64,000 bases of DNA from Photobacterium sp. TY1-4. GTDB lineage: Bacteria > Pseudomonadota > Gammaproteobacteria > Enterobacterales > Vibrionaceae. The notes under the pieces are model-generated. The model made no database searches, was not told the DNA's origin, and saw nothing but the letters and a program-made list of their open reading frames with translations. A program made the position numbers and the translations under genes. The stretch spans positions 2,170,001 through 2,234,000 of the forward strand of contig NZ_CP099734.1 in assembly GCF_025398175.1 (NCBI RefSeq), given 5' to 3'. Every line of letters begins with the position of its first letter. Position 1 is the stretch's first letter. Below, one piece after another: positions 1-9,469 of this stretch.

Positions 1-1698
1 GACCGGGATTTGGCGATCAAAAGTACCGCGTTTCACGCCATCGACTTGGACCAGCTCGGCATCACTATCCAGCGGGGTACAGATTTTCCCCGGGTTCATC
101 CGGTTATCCGGGTCGAATGCCGCTTTGATCCGCCGCAGCTCAGTAAATAGCTCGTCGCCGAAAAATTCTGGGCCGTATTCAGAGCGGTAGCCTTTGCCGT
201 GCTCGCCCCACATCAGGCCGCCGTATTTGGCCACCAGCGCCACGACCTGATCGGAAATCTCCTTCATCAGGCGTTCCTGCGCCGGATCGCACATGTCCAG
301 CGCCGGACGCACGTGCAGTACCCCTGCATCCACGTGGCCGAACATCCCGTAGTCGAGTTGCTTTTCGTCCAACAGCTGGCGGAACTCGACGATAAAGTCG
401 GCAAGGTTTTCCGGTGGCACACAGGTATCTTCGGCAAACGGCACCGGCTTTTTACTGCCTTTTGCGGCACCCAGCAAGCCAACCGCTTTTTTGCGCATGG
501 TGTAAATTTTCTGGATCCCCGCCAGATCATCACACACCTGATAGCCAATCACCCCACTCTCACCGCGAGCCATCAACGCATCGAGCTGCGCACACAACGC
601 CTCAACCTGACGACGGTTTTCCGCCGGATCATTACTGGCGTACTCGACCATGTTGATCCCGAGCAGGGTTTTCCCCGGTACATCTGTCAGCAAATCGCTG
701 ACGGTATGCCAGACGATATCCTGCTTGGCCAGATTCAGTACCCGCGAATCCACCGTCTCCACCGACAGCGCCTCCGCTTCGACCATCATCGGGGCATTGC
801 GCAGCGCCGAATCAAAACTGTCGTACTTAATATTGACCAGAGTGCGGGATTTCGGGATTGGGGTAATATTGAGTTTTGCCTCGGCAATAAACGCCAGCGA
901 GCCTTCCGCGCCGCACAACAGGCGTGCAATATCAAACTGCGACATCGCCTCATCATAGCCGTGCTTGAGGTCATACCCGGTCAGAAAGCGGTTCAGCGGC
1001 GGGAATTTATCGAGGATTTGCTGACGCTTGTCGCGACACACCTGCGCCGAAACCCGGAGCGCCCGGGCGGCAAAATCATCGCCCTGGCTCTGTACCGCCA
1101 GCGCTTGCTCCGTCAGAGGCGCGGTGTCGAGCACTGAGCCGTCCACCAGCACCGCTTTGAGCGCCAGCACATGATCCGAGGTTTTACCGTATTTCAGGGA
1201 GCCCTGACCGGATGCATCGGTGTTAATCATCCCGCCGATGGTGGCCCGGTTACTGGTCGACAGATCCGGCGAGAAGAAAAAACCGTGGGGACGCAGCGCA
1301 TCATTGAGCTGATCTTTGATCACCCCGGTTTGCACCCGAACCCAGCCCTCTTCCGGATTCACTTCCAGGATTTGGTTCATGTGGCGGGATAAATCAACCA
1401 CGATCCCCGGGGTCAGTGACTGCCCGTTGGTGCCGGTACCGCCGCCCCGGGCAGAAAAGGTGATGGCCCGAAATTCAGCCTGCTGGCCGATTTGGCCAAT
1501 CCGCACCAAATCTTCGGTCGAGCGCGGCAGCACCACGGCCTGCGGCAGTTGCTGATAGACACTATTATCGGTTGCAACCGCCAGACGGCTGGCATAACTC
1601 TGCTCAATATCGCCGGTGAACCCGGCTTGTTCTAATGCATGCAGATAAGACAGTACGACATCGTCGATACTATTCTGATGGGTCAATACAGGTAACAT
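1..1698 (-). CDS. YdiJ-type FAD-linked oxidoreductase, partial
   Basis: The N-terminal 566 codons of a large FAD-binding oxidoreductase are present and the gene runs off the left edge. The translation contains the FAD-binding type 4 (PCMH) fold, with GGGTGTNGQSL near residue 87 and a substrate-side domain ending in MFGHVDAGVLHVRP. Family knowledge: YdiJ-like proteins are about 1000 residues, with a C-terminal Fe-S (CCG) half that would lie outside the window, and oxidise D-2-hydroxy acids (E. coli YdiJ is reported as a D-2-hydroxyglutarate dehydrogenase). The start is the ATG at 1696-1698, preceded by AAGGAG at good spacing. The exact substrate is inferred only from family resemblance. A plain glycolate or D-lactate oxidase subunit is the alternative. 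Confidence 0.85.
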   Translation of the reverse strand, partial: MLPVLTHQNSIDDVVLSYLHALEQAGFTGDIEQSYASRLAVATDNSVYQQLPQAVVLPRSTEDLVRIGQIGQQAEFRAITFSARGGGTGTNGQSLTPGIVVDLSRHMNQILEVNPEEGWVRVQTGVIKDQLNDALRPHGFFFSPDLSTSNRATIGGMINTDASGQGSLKYGKTSDHVLALKAVLVDGSVLDTAPLTEQALAVQSQGDDFAARALRVSAQVCRDKRQQILDKFPPLNRFLTGYDLKHGYDEAMSQFDIARLLCGAEGSLAFIAEAKLNITPIPKSRTLVNIKYDSFDSALRNAPMMVEAEALSVETVDSRVLNLAKQDIVWHTVSDLLTDVPGKTLLGINMVEYASNDPAENRRQVEALCAQLDALMARGESGVIGYQVCDDLAGIQKIYTMRKKAVGLLGAAKGSKKPVPFAEDTCVPPENLADFIVEFRQLLDEKQLDYGMFGHVDAGVLHVRPALDMCDPAQERLMKEISDQVVALVAKYGGLMWGEHGKGYRSEYGPEFFGDELFTELRRIKAAFDPDNRMNPGKICTPLDSDAELVQVDGVKRGTFDRQIPV

Positions 1699-1823
1699 TG
1701 CTCTCCTTGTCCAGTATTACCGCCGTTCCCTACGGCTACTGGCCTCTCTTATAGAAATCGTTTGCCCTCACTTTACCGCACTCCAAATATGAAACAAAGC
1801 GTGACATTGCGCACGGCGCTAAA

Positions 1824-3341
1824 TCAGTGAGGAATCCTGGCAATCCGTTCCTGACGGCGGATGATGACGGATGGTGCCCCCACCAGCCACATCAACGCCA
1901 GCGCCCAGCCGATGGCCCAGATCACCAACACCATGGCATTGACCGAACTGTGGTCGGAAATCAATTCGGTGACCAGCATCACCAGGCTCACCCCCACCAC
2001 AGAAGCCACCAGAATCTGCCATCGTGTCACCATAGTCGGGATACTGCCGGCTGCCGGCAGTTGATCGACCACTAATAAAAGCCCCACCAGCCCGGCAAAC
2101 AGATACGTATGATCCGGGGCCTGGGTCAGCACTGCAATCAGGCCGCATATCAAAGCGCTGATAAACCAGAATCCGCGGCTGACAACCATCGCCGCCAGCG
2201 GAAAGCGTTGTGCCGCCTGCCACCACTGAAACAGTGCCAGCAACACCAGCCCCAGCAGAATGCTCACCACAATATCACTGAAAAAATGGACGCCGTACCA
2301 GACCCGGGCCAGTGCTTGCCCGCCAATCAGGAGCGGTAATAAACAGAAGGTCCCCCACCGCAGCAACGGGCCGACCCGGTGGCTCAGCCAGGACCAGCCC
2401 ATGCCCCACAAGACGGTGGCCGTCAGCGTGTGACCGCTGGGAAGACCAAATCCGTACGCATTGACTTTTTGAAGTTCCGGCATAATGTCGGAAGGGCGCG
2501 GTGAGCCCACGCCAAGCTTAATCAATGAACTGGTCAACATCGTCAGCATCAGGATCACAAACAGCTGTAACATGGCACGGGGACCAAACCAAGCCGTCAC
2601 CCCGACAACCAGTAAGGCGAGCACTTTGGCTTCTCCCGGCAGGTTCAACCCCCACATCAGCCATTCGACCCCCTGTTCGAGCGGCGCGGGCAACGAACGC
2701 GTCCAATTCTGGAGCGTTTCGATCCATTCCAGTTCAAGTCGGTGATAGGAGTATGCATGCTGAGCTAAAACGGCATACACTTCGATGGCGCTGGACGGGG
2801 TCTGGGCCAGCCATTGCGGTAAACTGCTGACATCCTGAGGGTAACGGTACTGCTTTTCTGTCAATAACGTCGGATCGACTAAATAAACCCGGCGCACTTC
2901 CTTGGCATAATGTTTGGCAAACCAGGAGGCGACAATGGGATAACCGGACGGATCCTGAAAAGAAGAAACCAGGATCGGCGTTTTGGCCACGCAACTGAAA
3001 ATAGCAGCCCGCCCCCGATAGGTGATCAAGTCTTTGACTTCCACCTCAATTCCGGTTTCTTCCAGTGCTTCTCGGGCCGCCGCCTGGGCAGCCGTCTCGC
3101 CTGCATCAATATAGCCCCCCGGCAGTGACATTTTTCGGATAATGGCTTCAGAGAACATGACAAGTTGATTATCATGGCGAATAACACAGGAAGCACCCAG
3201 CAACTCGGATGGCGGAGCACTGCTCTCTTGTAAGGCGGCAAAGGTATTTGCAGATATGGCGATCATACCCAGAGCAAATATGAATAAATATCGGAATACA
3301 GAAAATAGACAGGCAAACACAGCAAACCTTTCCCCAAACAT
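1824..3341 (-). CDS. Nudix hydrolase fused to PAP2 membrane phosphatase
   Basis: This 505-residue two-domain protein has an N-terminal hydrophobic segment at about residues 12-34. A complete Nudix box follows at about 76-98 (GX5EX7REXXEEXG pattern, read as GYIDAGE then REALEETG). The C-terminal half is a polytopic PAP2 phosphatase. Its three PAP2 signatures are KLGVGSPRP (275-283), PSGHT (301-305) and R346-H352-D356. Several more membrane helices end the protein. Nudix domains cleave nucleoside-diphosphate-linked compounds and PAP2 domains remove phosphate from lipid pyrophosphates or monophosphates, so a two-step dephosphorylation at the membrane is plausible. Such fusions are annotated in vibrios, but the substrate is unknown to me. 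The start ATG has only a weak ribosome-binding site. Confidence 0.85.
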   Translation of the reverse strand: MFGERFAVFACLFSVFRYLFIFALGMIAISANTFAALQESSAPPSELLGASCVIRHDNQLVMFSEAIIRKMSLPGGYIDAGETAAQAAAREALEETGIEVEVKDLITYRGRAAIFSCVAKTPILVSSFQDPSGYPIVASWFAKHYAKEVRRVYLVDPTLLTEKQYRYPQDVSSLPQWLAQTPSSAIEVYAVLAQHAYSYHRLELEWIETLQNWTRSLPAPLEQGVEWLMWGLNLPGEAKVLALLVVGVTAWFGPRAMLQLFVILMLTMLTSSLIKLGVGSPRPSDIMPELQKVNAYGFGLPSGHTLTATVLWGMGWSWLSHRVGPLLRWGTFCLLPLLIGGQALARVWYGVHFFSDIVVSILLGLVLLALFQWWQAAQRFPLAAMVVSRGFWFISALICGLIAVLTQAPDHTYLFAGLVGLLLVVDQLPAAGSIPTMVTRWQILVASVVGVSLVMLVTELISDHSSVNAMVLVIWAIGWALALMWLVGAPSVIIRRQERIARIPH

Positions 3342-3445
3342 TTCTGCTCATCATATCAGCTCGCTGGGGAATGTCCTACTTACGACATTATTTTTATCAA
3401 ATATAACAACAAGATATGGAATAACAACCGGTTACAGGACCCACG

Positions 3446-5089
3446 ATGACCCCCATTGAACTTGCACCTGATTATTACCTGCACAACTTTCGCCGACTGA
3501 TTGACACAGTCGAGCAGCGTTACCAGGATTTGCTCAGTGACGATGAGTCACACTGGGTCGTTCAGTTTCGAGGGCTCACCGCCGAAGCACAGATGTTGTA
3601 CGTCCGCCTGTTGTCACGCAAGGGTGAGTTTTTCCGTCTCGGCAAACTCAGCTACCCGGAGATTGGTGATTTGGCTTGCGCCGCCAGAGCCCTGGCCGAT
3701 CGGGGCCTGATTGAGTGGCACCAGCACACCTGGCCCACCGAGCAGTTGGCCGCTTTGTTCACCAAACCAGAACTGCTGAGTCGGTTTCCGGCGTTATCGC
3801 CTTTCAAGCAGGCCCGCAAACCGCAACTAGTCGAAGCGCTGGCGGCACGCGCCCCCGCCCCGGAGGACTTCGGAGACGATATTCTGCGGATCTGCCATCA
3901 ACAATATCTCAGCACGTTCCTGCTGCTGTTTTTCGGCAACCGGCACCAGGATCTCAGCCAGTTTGTGCTGACAGATCTCGGCCTGCACCAGTTTGAAGCT
4001 TATCCGGTTGATCGCAACAACCGCTTATTTACGGCACGCCAGCAGATTGAGCAGTGGTTGATGCTGTCTGATCTCAGCGACCAATACTGGCAGGCGAAAG
4101 ATCGCAAAGATCCAGAGCCGATCCCCGCCCTCGCCCAGCAGATCCCCGCGACATATGACTGGCCGCCGCTGGAACGCAGACGACAAAAACTGATCAATCT
4201 GATCGCCCGTGACCTGGAGCGAGCCGAACACTTTGATGTCGCCTTGGCACTGTTTCGCCAGAGTGAGCTCCCCCCTTCCCGGGAGCGTCAGGCCCGGATA
4301 CTGAATAAGCTCGGCGATCCGGACAGCGCGCTGACTTTAGCCCGGCAAATGCGACAGGCACCCCACAATGAAGAAGAAGCCGATGTGGCGGCCCGATTGG
4401 AGAAAAAGCTTTGCCGTCAGCTCAATCATCCGTTTGCGCCGGTCCCCGAACCGGATATTACAGAGAGCCACCTCCAACTGGCGTATACGGGGCAGCGGGT
4501 CGAGCTGGCAGTCGCCGAGTATTACACCGTGCAGGGCTGGCAGGTGTTTTATACCGAAAACAGCTTGCTGTGCGGGCTGTTTGGCCTGGCCTTCTGGGAC
4601 ATCATCTTTGCGCCGGTTCCGGGAGCATTTCTTAACCCGTACCAGCGCGCGCCCCGGGATATGTTCCAGCCCGAGTTCACCCAACAACGCCAGGGGCAAA
4701 TCCAGCAACGACTACAGGATATTGCGCAGGGTCGCTGGCAACACTGGCACCGCGTCTACGATGCAAAGTACGGCCTGAGCAATGACTGGGTCAATTGGCC
4801 GCTGCTCCCGCCGGAGCTCCTGACCCTGAGTACCGCATGTTTTTCCGGCCCGTTGCTGGCCCGGCTGTTTGAGCGGATCCTGTTTGATCCCCGCAGCAAC
4901 CGCGCCGGGCTGCCGGACCTGATCCTGTTTCAATCCGGCCAATACCTATGGGTCGAAGTCAAAGGTCCCGGAGATAAATTGCAAAGTAATCAAATCCGTT
5001 GGCTGAGAACCTTTGCCGAGTTGAATATCCCGGCGCGCGTCGACTATGTCCGCTGGAACAATAATGCCGACGAGCCGGATCAGCCTTAG
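3446..5089 (+). CDS. FAN1-like VRR-NUC domain nuclease
   Basis: This 547-residue protein ends in a VRR-NUC domain at about residues 480-540. The nuclease core reads GLPDLILF, then WVEVKGPGD, then Q..W, giving the PD-(D/E)XK catalytic Asp, Glu and Lys. The preceding region (CGLFGLAFWDIIF and the long helical part with TPR-like repeats) matches the layout of FAN1, the Fanconi-associated 5' flap and crosslink-repair nuclease that also occurs in bacteria. It is cytosolic, with no signal or membrane segment. The start ATG follows an AGGA motif. The gene stands alone and is transcribed away from the Nudix-PAP2 gene. A role in interstrand crosslink repair is inferred from characterised FAN1 proteins. 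Confidence 0.88.
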   Translation: MTPIELAPDYYLHNFRRLIDTVEQRYQDLLSDDESHWVVQFRGLTAEAQMLYVRLLSRKGEFFRLGKLSYPEIGDLACAARALADRGLIEWHQHTWPTEQLAALFTKPELLSRFPALSPFKQARKPQLVEALAARAPAPEDFGDDILRICHQQYLSTFLLLFFGNRHQDLSQFVLTDLGLHQFEAYPVDRNNRLFTARQQIEQWLMLSDLSDQYWQAKDRKDPEPIPALAQQIPATYDWPPLERRRQKLINLIARDLERAEHFDVALALFRQSELPPSRERQARILNKLGDPDSALTLARQMRQAPHNEEEADVAARLEKKLCRQLNHPFAPVPEPDITESHLQLAYTGQRVELAVAEYYTVQGWQVFYTENSLLCGLFGLAFWDIIFAPVPGAFLNPYQRAPRDMFQPEFTQQRQGQIQQRLQDIAQGRWQHWHRVYDAKYGLSNDWVNWPLLPPELLTLSTACFSGPLLARLFERILFDPRSNRAGLPDLILFQSGQYLWVEVKGPGDKLQSNQIRWLRTFAELNIPARVDYVRWNNNADEPDQP

Positions 5090-5138
5090 TCGAGTTCCGG
5101 TCAAAACGGCTCAGGATAAAGTATGAAATTCGGAACAA

Positions 5139-5164
5139 AAAAGTCCCAAAAAAGCGGGATTTTC
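5139..5164 (+). terminator. Possible weak terminator after the FAN1-like gene
   Basis: AAAGTCCC and GGGATTTT can pair (one G-T wobble) around an 8-base A-rich loop about 50 bases after the stop codon. The trailing T run belongs mostly to the stem, so efficiency is doubtful. Confidence 0.35.
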
Positions 5165-5384
5165 CACCGCATCGCTTGAGCAAATCAGAAGGGAAGGTCT
5201 AAGATTTAATCATTAAAATACGTAATTATACCAGACTGATCAGGACACAGATCCGAGCTGTCGTGGTCCAGCCCGTCAGATTGATATTGCGGCCTACGCG
5301 TCACCACACCAGGCACGCATGAATATTGGCAGGCAGTTCAAATCCGACCTCTGAATCAGTCGCAGTGGTACGTGGTATTTGGGC

Positions 5385-6221
5385 ATGAAAAATACAAAAA
5401 CGATCAACAAAATCCGCTATGGTCACCGATCCGGCGCGATCACCACCTTCATTAATCCGGACGACATGTATGAGCTCGATCCTTTCGTCCTGTGGGATCA
5501 CTTTGAAGCCAAAGAAATCGTCCGCTCCATCGGCCTCGATTACCACGGCCATTCCGGTATTGATGCGATCAGTTACCCTGTCACGGGACGACTGCGCCAT
5601 CATGACTCTGCCGGCAGCCATGTCACCCTCAACAGTGGTGATATCCATGTCATGACCTCCGGAAACGGCATCATTCACCAAGACACCATGACGCCGCAGG
5701 ACGGCCGGGTCGAGTCATTTAGCTTGTGGACCGCACTTCCGGCAGGACACTCTGAAATGGCTGAAGCCTCCAGTGTGAATATTGCCTCCCCGTGTATTCC
5801 GCTGGTCGAAGAGACCGACTCGACAACCAAGGTCCTGATCGGCCAGTACAAAGACATCATGAGCCCGGTGCCCTACAGCATTCCGGTCACGTATCTGGAT
5901 ATTATGATCGCCCCCTACGGATGCTGGCAATTTGAACCCGATGCCAAGCAAACGACCGGCTTTCTCTATGTCCGCTCCGGGATGATCTATATCAACGGTA
6001 ATCAGCTCCACCCGCACCAAATGGGCACCCTATATCCTTCTGCCCTGCCGCTGGAAATCAAAACCGGCCGGCTCGGCGCCCGGTTCTTTGTCACCTTGGG
6101 TGAACCGCTGCACCAGCACTTTGTCTCTTCGGGGAGTTCAGTGCATTCGACTGCCGCCAACCTGGTCTCCGGGACCCGACACATTGCCGAGCTGCTGGCC
6201 GCACGCAAATCCAGACATTAA
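5385..6221 (+). CDS. Pirin family protein
   Basis: This 278-residue bicupin has pirin features: an N-terminal cupin with DPFVLWDHF, then the metal-binding histidines in GLDYHGHSGIDAISYPV and HDSAGS, and a G(D/N)IHVMTSGNGIIHQ segment. Pirins are cytosolic Fe-binding cupins; some are quercetinases and some are transcription cofactors, and this sequence does not decide which. The ATG at 5385 is preferred over a TTG two codons earlier, although neither has a strong ribosome-binding site. A hairpin overlaps the stop codon. About 90 bases separate it from the downstream yfiR-like gene, so co-transcription is possible but not shown. Confidence 0.85.
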   Translation: MKNTKTINKIRYGHRSGAITTFINPDDMYELDPFVLWDHFEAKEIVRSIGLDYHGHSGIDAISYPVTGRLRHHDSAGSHVTLNSGDIHVMTSGNGIIHQDTMTPQDGRVESFSLWTALPAGHSEMAEASSVNIASPCIPLVEETDSTTKVLIGQYKDIMSPVPYSIPVTYLDIMIAPYGCWQFEPDAKQTTGFLYVRSGMIYINGNQLHPHQMGTLYPSALPLEIKTGRLGARFFVTLGEPLHQHFVSSGSSVHSTAANLVSGTRHIAELLAARKSRH

Positions 6222-6238
6222 CCGAACCCTGTTCGGTT
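6220..6238 (+). terminator. Hairpin overlapping the pirin stop codon
   Basis: AACCGAAC and GTTCGGTT form a perfect 8-bp stem with a 3-base loop. There is no good T run after it, so it may be an attenuator or processing site rather than a full terminator. Confidence 0.4.
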
Positions 6239-6261
6239 TCGAGGTTTGATTTCGAGGTTTG
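6237..6261. repeat. 12-bp direct repeat
   Basis: TTTCGAGGTTTG occurs twice, separated by one base (6237-6248 and 6250-6261), followed by a third partial TCGAGG at 6265-6270. It lies between the pirin and the yfiR-like gene. Function unknown. Confidence 0.7.
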
Positions 6262-6309
6262 GTGTCGAGGACAAGCCAGCGGTCAGTTCCAGTTCGACAG
6301 TGAGGCGGT

Positions 6310-6933
6310 ATGGGCAAATTCAGGCAGTATTGCAACGGATGGATGACATACCACCATCATTCGAAGCCCCGATGGCGACGCTTTCTGCGCCTGGCCCTGT
6401 TTGCCATCGGACTCATGCCATTTCCGGCTGATACCCAGGACATGGGCCATACCCCGCCGCCGTCTGTCGCCAGCAAAGCCCGGATCAAAGCACTGTATAT
6501 CTATTACTTTGCCAACTTTGTCCGCTGGCCCGAACAGCGTCATCCCAACCGATTTTGCACCTACGGCAGCGATCCAGTCACCGCAACCCTGCACCAACTG
6601 GTCGAGCGCAAGAATCAACCGAATAAACAATTCAACATTCAAACGCTGGATGATCTGAACAGCCTGTCGACACAGTGTGACATCCTCTATCTCACGGCCG
6701 AACGACTGGCTTATCTCCCGGTCGTGCCGCAAATTCGCGGGATCCTTACCGTCAGTGACAGTGATGTGTTTCTGCAAAAAGGCGGCATGATTGAGCTCCG
6801 GACCTACCAGCACCGCATCAAACCCGCCATTGCCCTGGAGCATGTTAATCGCAGCGAACTGACGATCAGCGCCCACTTGCTGCGAATTGCCCTACTCCCC
6901 GCGAATGTAAAAACCGGGGGCCGGGATGAGTAA
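6310..6933 (+). CDS. YfiR-like periplasmic regulator of a diguanylate cyclase
   Basis: This 207-residue exported protein has an arginine-rich N-terminus and a hydrophobic segment at about residues 26-38, consistent with a signal peptide. The body matches the YfiR family (DUF4154): KARIKALYIYYFANFVRWP near the start, a middle segment CDILYLTAER, and a closing segment with GILTVSDSD and GMIELR. YfiR proteins bind the periplasmic part of YfiN/TpbB-type diguanylate cyclases and hold them inactive. Its stop overlaps the start of the cyclase gene by 8 bases, which supports that pairing. A later ATG at 6343 would shorten the leader. No YfiB-like lipoprotein is adjacent. Confidence 0.82.
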   Translation: MGKFRQYCNGWMTYHHHSKPRWRRFLRLALFAIGLMPFPADTQDMGHTPPPSVASKARIKALYIYYFANFVRWPEQRHPNRFCTYGSDPVTATLHQLVERKNQPNKQFNIQTLDDLNSLSTQCDILYLTAERLAYLPVVPQIRGILTVSDSDVFLQKGGMIELRTYQHRIKPAIALEHVNRSELTISAHLLRIALLPANVKTGGRDE

Positions 6934-8929
6934 GTTGATGCGACGACTCTCGTTAAGCCAGCGGCTTTCCATCCCGGTGATGAGTGTCATTATTTTGGTT
7001 TTTCTCTGTTTTCAGTTCATCACGTATCAGAACTATCTCAGCATTGAGCAGCAGAATCTGCTAACCCGGACCCGGATCCTGGCCAGTGGTGTCGGCATGA
7101 ATCTCACCGCTGCCGTTCTGTTCAACGATCCTGTCGTCGGTAATGAAGTGCTCTCAGCCTTTAAAGCGGATCCATTGGTGGCCTGGGTCCGGCTTGAACA
7201 CCCCGATCATCGCGTGTTCGCCCGCTATGAAAATCCGGCGCTCACTTTCGTGCCACCGAGCACCGAGCAGCAGCACCAGATTGCCAGCCAGGGCCACCAC
7301 TTCGGAGATGATCTGCTCTATCTGATCGTGCCGGTGACCCTGGACAATGAGCCGATTGCCCACATGCACATTGCCGTCTCCCTGCAAACCTTGAAAGAAG
7401 TTCGCCGGACCCATTTTCAGATCAGCTTTGCGTTGCTGCTGGTGATCTTTGCCATCAGTGCCTATGTGGTCAACCGGATCCAAACCTGGGTGACACAGCC
7501 CATCACCCAGCTCAACCACGCGATGACCCGGATCATCAAGAATGAAAATCCGGCGCCGCTCCAGCCCCATACCTATGATGAGCTGGGCGAATTGGTTAAA
7601 TGTTTCAACAGCATGCAGGTCAAACTGAACGAGCGGAATGCCAAGATCCGCGCGACGCTGCGCCAATTGGGCGATGAGAAGGCCTTTGCTGACGATATTA
7701 TCGAGACAGTTCAACATGCGTTGATTGTGGTCGATGCCCAGCAGCGCATCACCCTGGCCAACGAAGCCTGCGCAGGGGTCTTAGAACACAAACCGGACAA
7801 TCTGCTCGGCATGCAAATTAAAGCGGCCATCCGGCCGGAAGCGCCGGACATATTTCAAAGCCAGGTGCAGGCCGTACTCAAAGGGGAACACCAGCTTGAT
7901 CAGACTGTAGTGATTGGCGCCAATTCGGGCGGCGAGACCCGGTACTATCAGCTCACCAGTCGCCCGTTGCATAAACGCCAGCAAACCCTGTTTGCGATTG
8001 AGAATGTGACCAAACGCCAGTTAGCGCAGCGGCAGCAAAAGATGGCCGCCAAGGTCTTCGACAGCAGTCAGGATGCAATCATGCTCCTCAACAGCGCCGG
8101 CAAGGTCCAGATGGTCAACCCGGCATTCACACAATACTTAGGCTATGACGCCCGGGAAGTGATCGGCCGTCATTTCCACCGATTCATCGATGTCGCCACC
8201 TTTGGCCGGATGGAGCAGCTGATTATGCGCGAGCTGGCACAGACCGGTCACTGGCAGGGGGAAATTAACCAGCGCTGTAAAGACGGCTCTTATATTCCGC
8301 TGCTGGTACGGATCAATAACATCAAAGACAGCCACGACTTGCAAACCGTCCTGATCGCCTCCGACCTACGCTCAATGAAAGAGATGAAACGACTGGAACA
8401 CCTGGCGACGCACGATCCGCTGACCAACCTGGCCAACCGCAGCAAACTGTGCGAGGAAATCGATCACTTATTAATGGCACAACAACAGTCCCAGCAGCTG
8501 TTTGCCGTACTGTTTATCGATTTGGATGACTTCAAACAAATCAATGACAACTATGGTCACAATGCCGGGGATTTGGTGCTGAAGATTATTGCAGAGCGTC
8601 TCAATCGCACCGTGCGTCGCAGCGATCTCGTTGCCCGGCTGGCTGGTGATGAATTCGTAACGGTGATTTATCCGGTGGGCCAGCAAGCTGATGTCGTGCT
8701 GACCAGCCAACGGCTCCTGCGCCGGATCAGAGAGCCCATCCAACTGGAGAAGGAAGCGCAGGTTGATATGGGGGCCAGTATCGGCTGCTACTATGTTCAC
8801 CCGGAGCAGGGGCTGACCGTCGAAGATATCTTACGGCGGGCCGACAAAGCCATGTACGGCGCCAAGCTTTCCGGCAAAGGGCAGATTATTGAGTTCAACA
8901 CCTACCATCCCGGCCCGCGGAGTGTATAA
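6926..8929 (+). CDS. Membrane diguanylate cyclase, CHASE8-HAMP-PAS-PAS-GGDEF
   Basis: This 667-residue sensor cyclase has a membrane helix at about 16-33. A YfiN-like periplasmic sensor follows (NLTAAVLFNDP, then WVRLEHPD), then a second helix near 165-183, a HAMP segment, two PAS domains (about 255-370 and 380-490) and a C-terminal GGDEF domain. The active-site motif reads AGDEF (573-577) rather than GGDEF. An RXXD inhibitory site (564-567) lies exactly five residues upstream. AGDEF variants can be active, so cyclic-di-GMP synthesis is likely. The overlapping yfiR-like gene suggests repression by YfiR in the periplasm, and the PAS domains add a possible cytosolic signal that classic YfiN lacks. 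Confidence 0.88.
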   Translation: MSKLMRRLSLSQRLSIPVMSVIILVFLCFQFITYQNYLSIEQQNLLTRTRILASGVGMNLTAAVLFNDPVVGNEVLSAFKADPLVAWVRLEHPDHRVFARYENPALTFVPPSTEQQHQIASQGHHFGDDLLYLIVPVTLDNEPIAHMHIAVSLQTLKEVRRTHFQISFALLLVIFAISAYVVNRIQTWVTQPITQLNHAMTRIIKNENPAPLQPHTYDELGELVKCFNSMQVKLNERNAKIRATLRQLGDEKAFADDIIETVQHALIVVDAQQRITLANEACAGVLEHKPDNLLGMQIKAAIRPEAPDIFQSQVQAVLKGEHQLDQTVVIGANSGGETRYYQLTSRPLHKRQQTLFAIENVTKRQLAQRQQKMAAKVFDSSQDAIMLLNSAGKVQMVNPAFTQYLGYDAREVIGRHFHRFIDVATFGRMEQLIMRELAQTGHWQGEINQRCKDGSYIPLLVRINNIKDSHDLQTVLIASDLRSMKEMKRLEHLATHDPLTNLANRSKLCEEIDHLLMAQQQSQQLFAVLFIDLDDFKQINDNYGHNAGDLVLKIIAERLNRTVRRSDLVARLAGDEFVTVIYPVGQQADVVLTSQRLLRRIREPIQLEKEAQVDMGASIGCYYVHPEQGLTVEDILRRADKAMYGAKLSGKGQIIEFNTYHPGPRSV

Positions 8930-8995
8930 GGCACAGTGCTAAGCCATTTGGGGGGATGCGGTCCTATCGCCGCAATCCACCCGCTTCCGGCGATC

Positions 8996-9469
8996 TTACG
9001 GGCGGCAGGCGCACTGAAAGGTGCCTTTTGAGCTGAACCATACCGACTGCGCTTTCTTGCGGCCAATCAGCAGTGGGCCATCATCGAAAAACAGGAAGTT
9101 TTTCCAGTTCCGCTTGAACACGCCCCACTTGGTTTCAATCACATTGTATTTCTCATAACAGAAAAATACTGTGGTGTTGTCTTCCCAATCGATGAACTCA
9201 GCAATTGCTGCCGGCAGATCCGGCTCATCACCATCCCAGTCGCCCTGCCAGTCCAGCGCTTCACTCCAGAGAGCACTCTCACTCGGCCAATCCCCTTTAC
9301 CGAAATGATCGGCATCCGGGCTTTGTTTGCTGATGTGTTCGCGCCAGAGCTCTGCGGAGCGTGCCTGCGTTAAAGGCTTAATCTGGGATAAATCTTCTGC
9401 CGCGACCGGCATGGAGGCGTGGGTAAAAATCCACTTGCGGGAATAACTGTCTAACTCTATGTAGTTCAT
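8996..9469 (-). CDS. DUF2947-like conserved protein
   Basis: This is a 157-residue cytosolic protein rich in Trp and acidic residues (for example WEDNTTVFFCYEKYNVIET). From memory it resembles the DUF2947 family, known mostly from vibrios, with no established function. The ATG at 9469 is chosen because the region before it (an extension to 9655) has the composition of noncoding sequence. No signal peptide, membrane helix or catalytic motif is visible. It ends 66 bases from the convergent cyclase gene. Confidence 0.7.
   Translation of the reverse strand: MNYIELDSYSRKWIFTHASMPVAAEDLSQIKPLTQARSAELWREHISKQSPDADHFGKGDWPSESALWSEALDWQGDWDGDEPDLPAAIAEFIDWEDNTTVFFCYEKYNVIETKWGVFKRNWKNFLFFDDGPLLIGRKKAQSVWFSSKGTFQCACRP

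Noticed and set aside
199..1137. Long open frame on the plus strand opposite the YdiJ-type gene
   Set aside because: It is antisense to a protein with clear FAD-binding motifs and has no family features.
8642..8656. Idea that the cyclase is inactive because the motif is AGDEF
   Set aside because: The rest of the active site and the RXXD site are intact, and AGDEF variants with activity are known, so inactivity is not supported.
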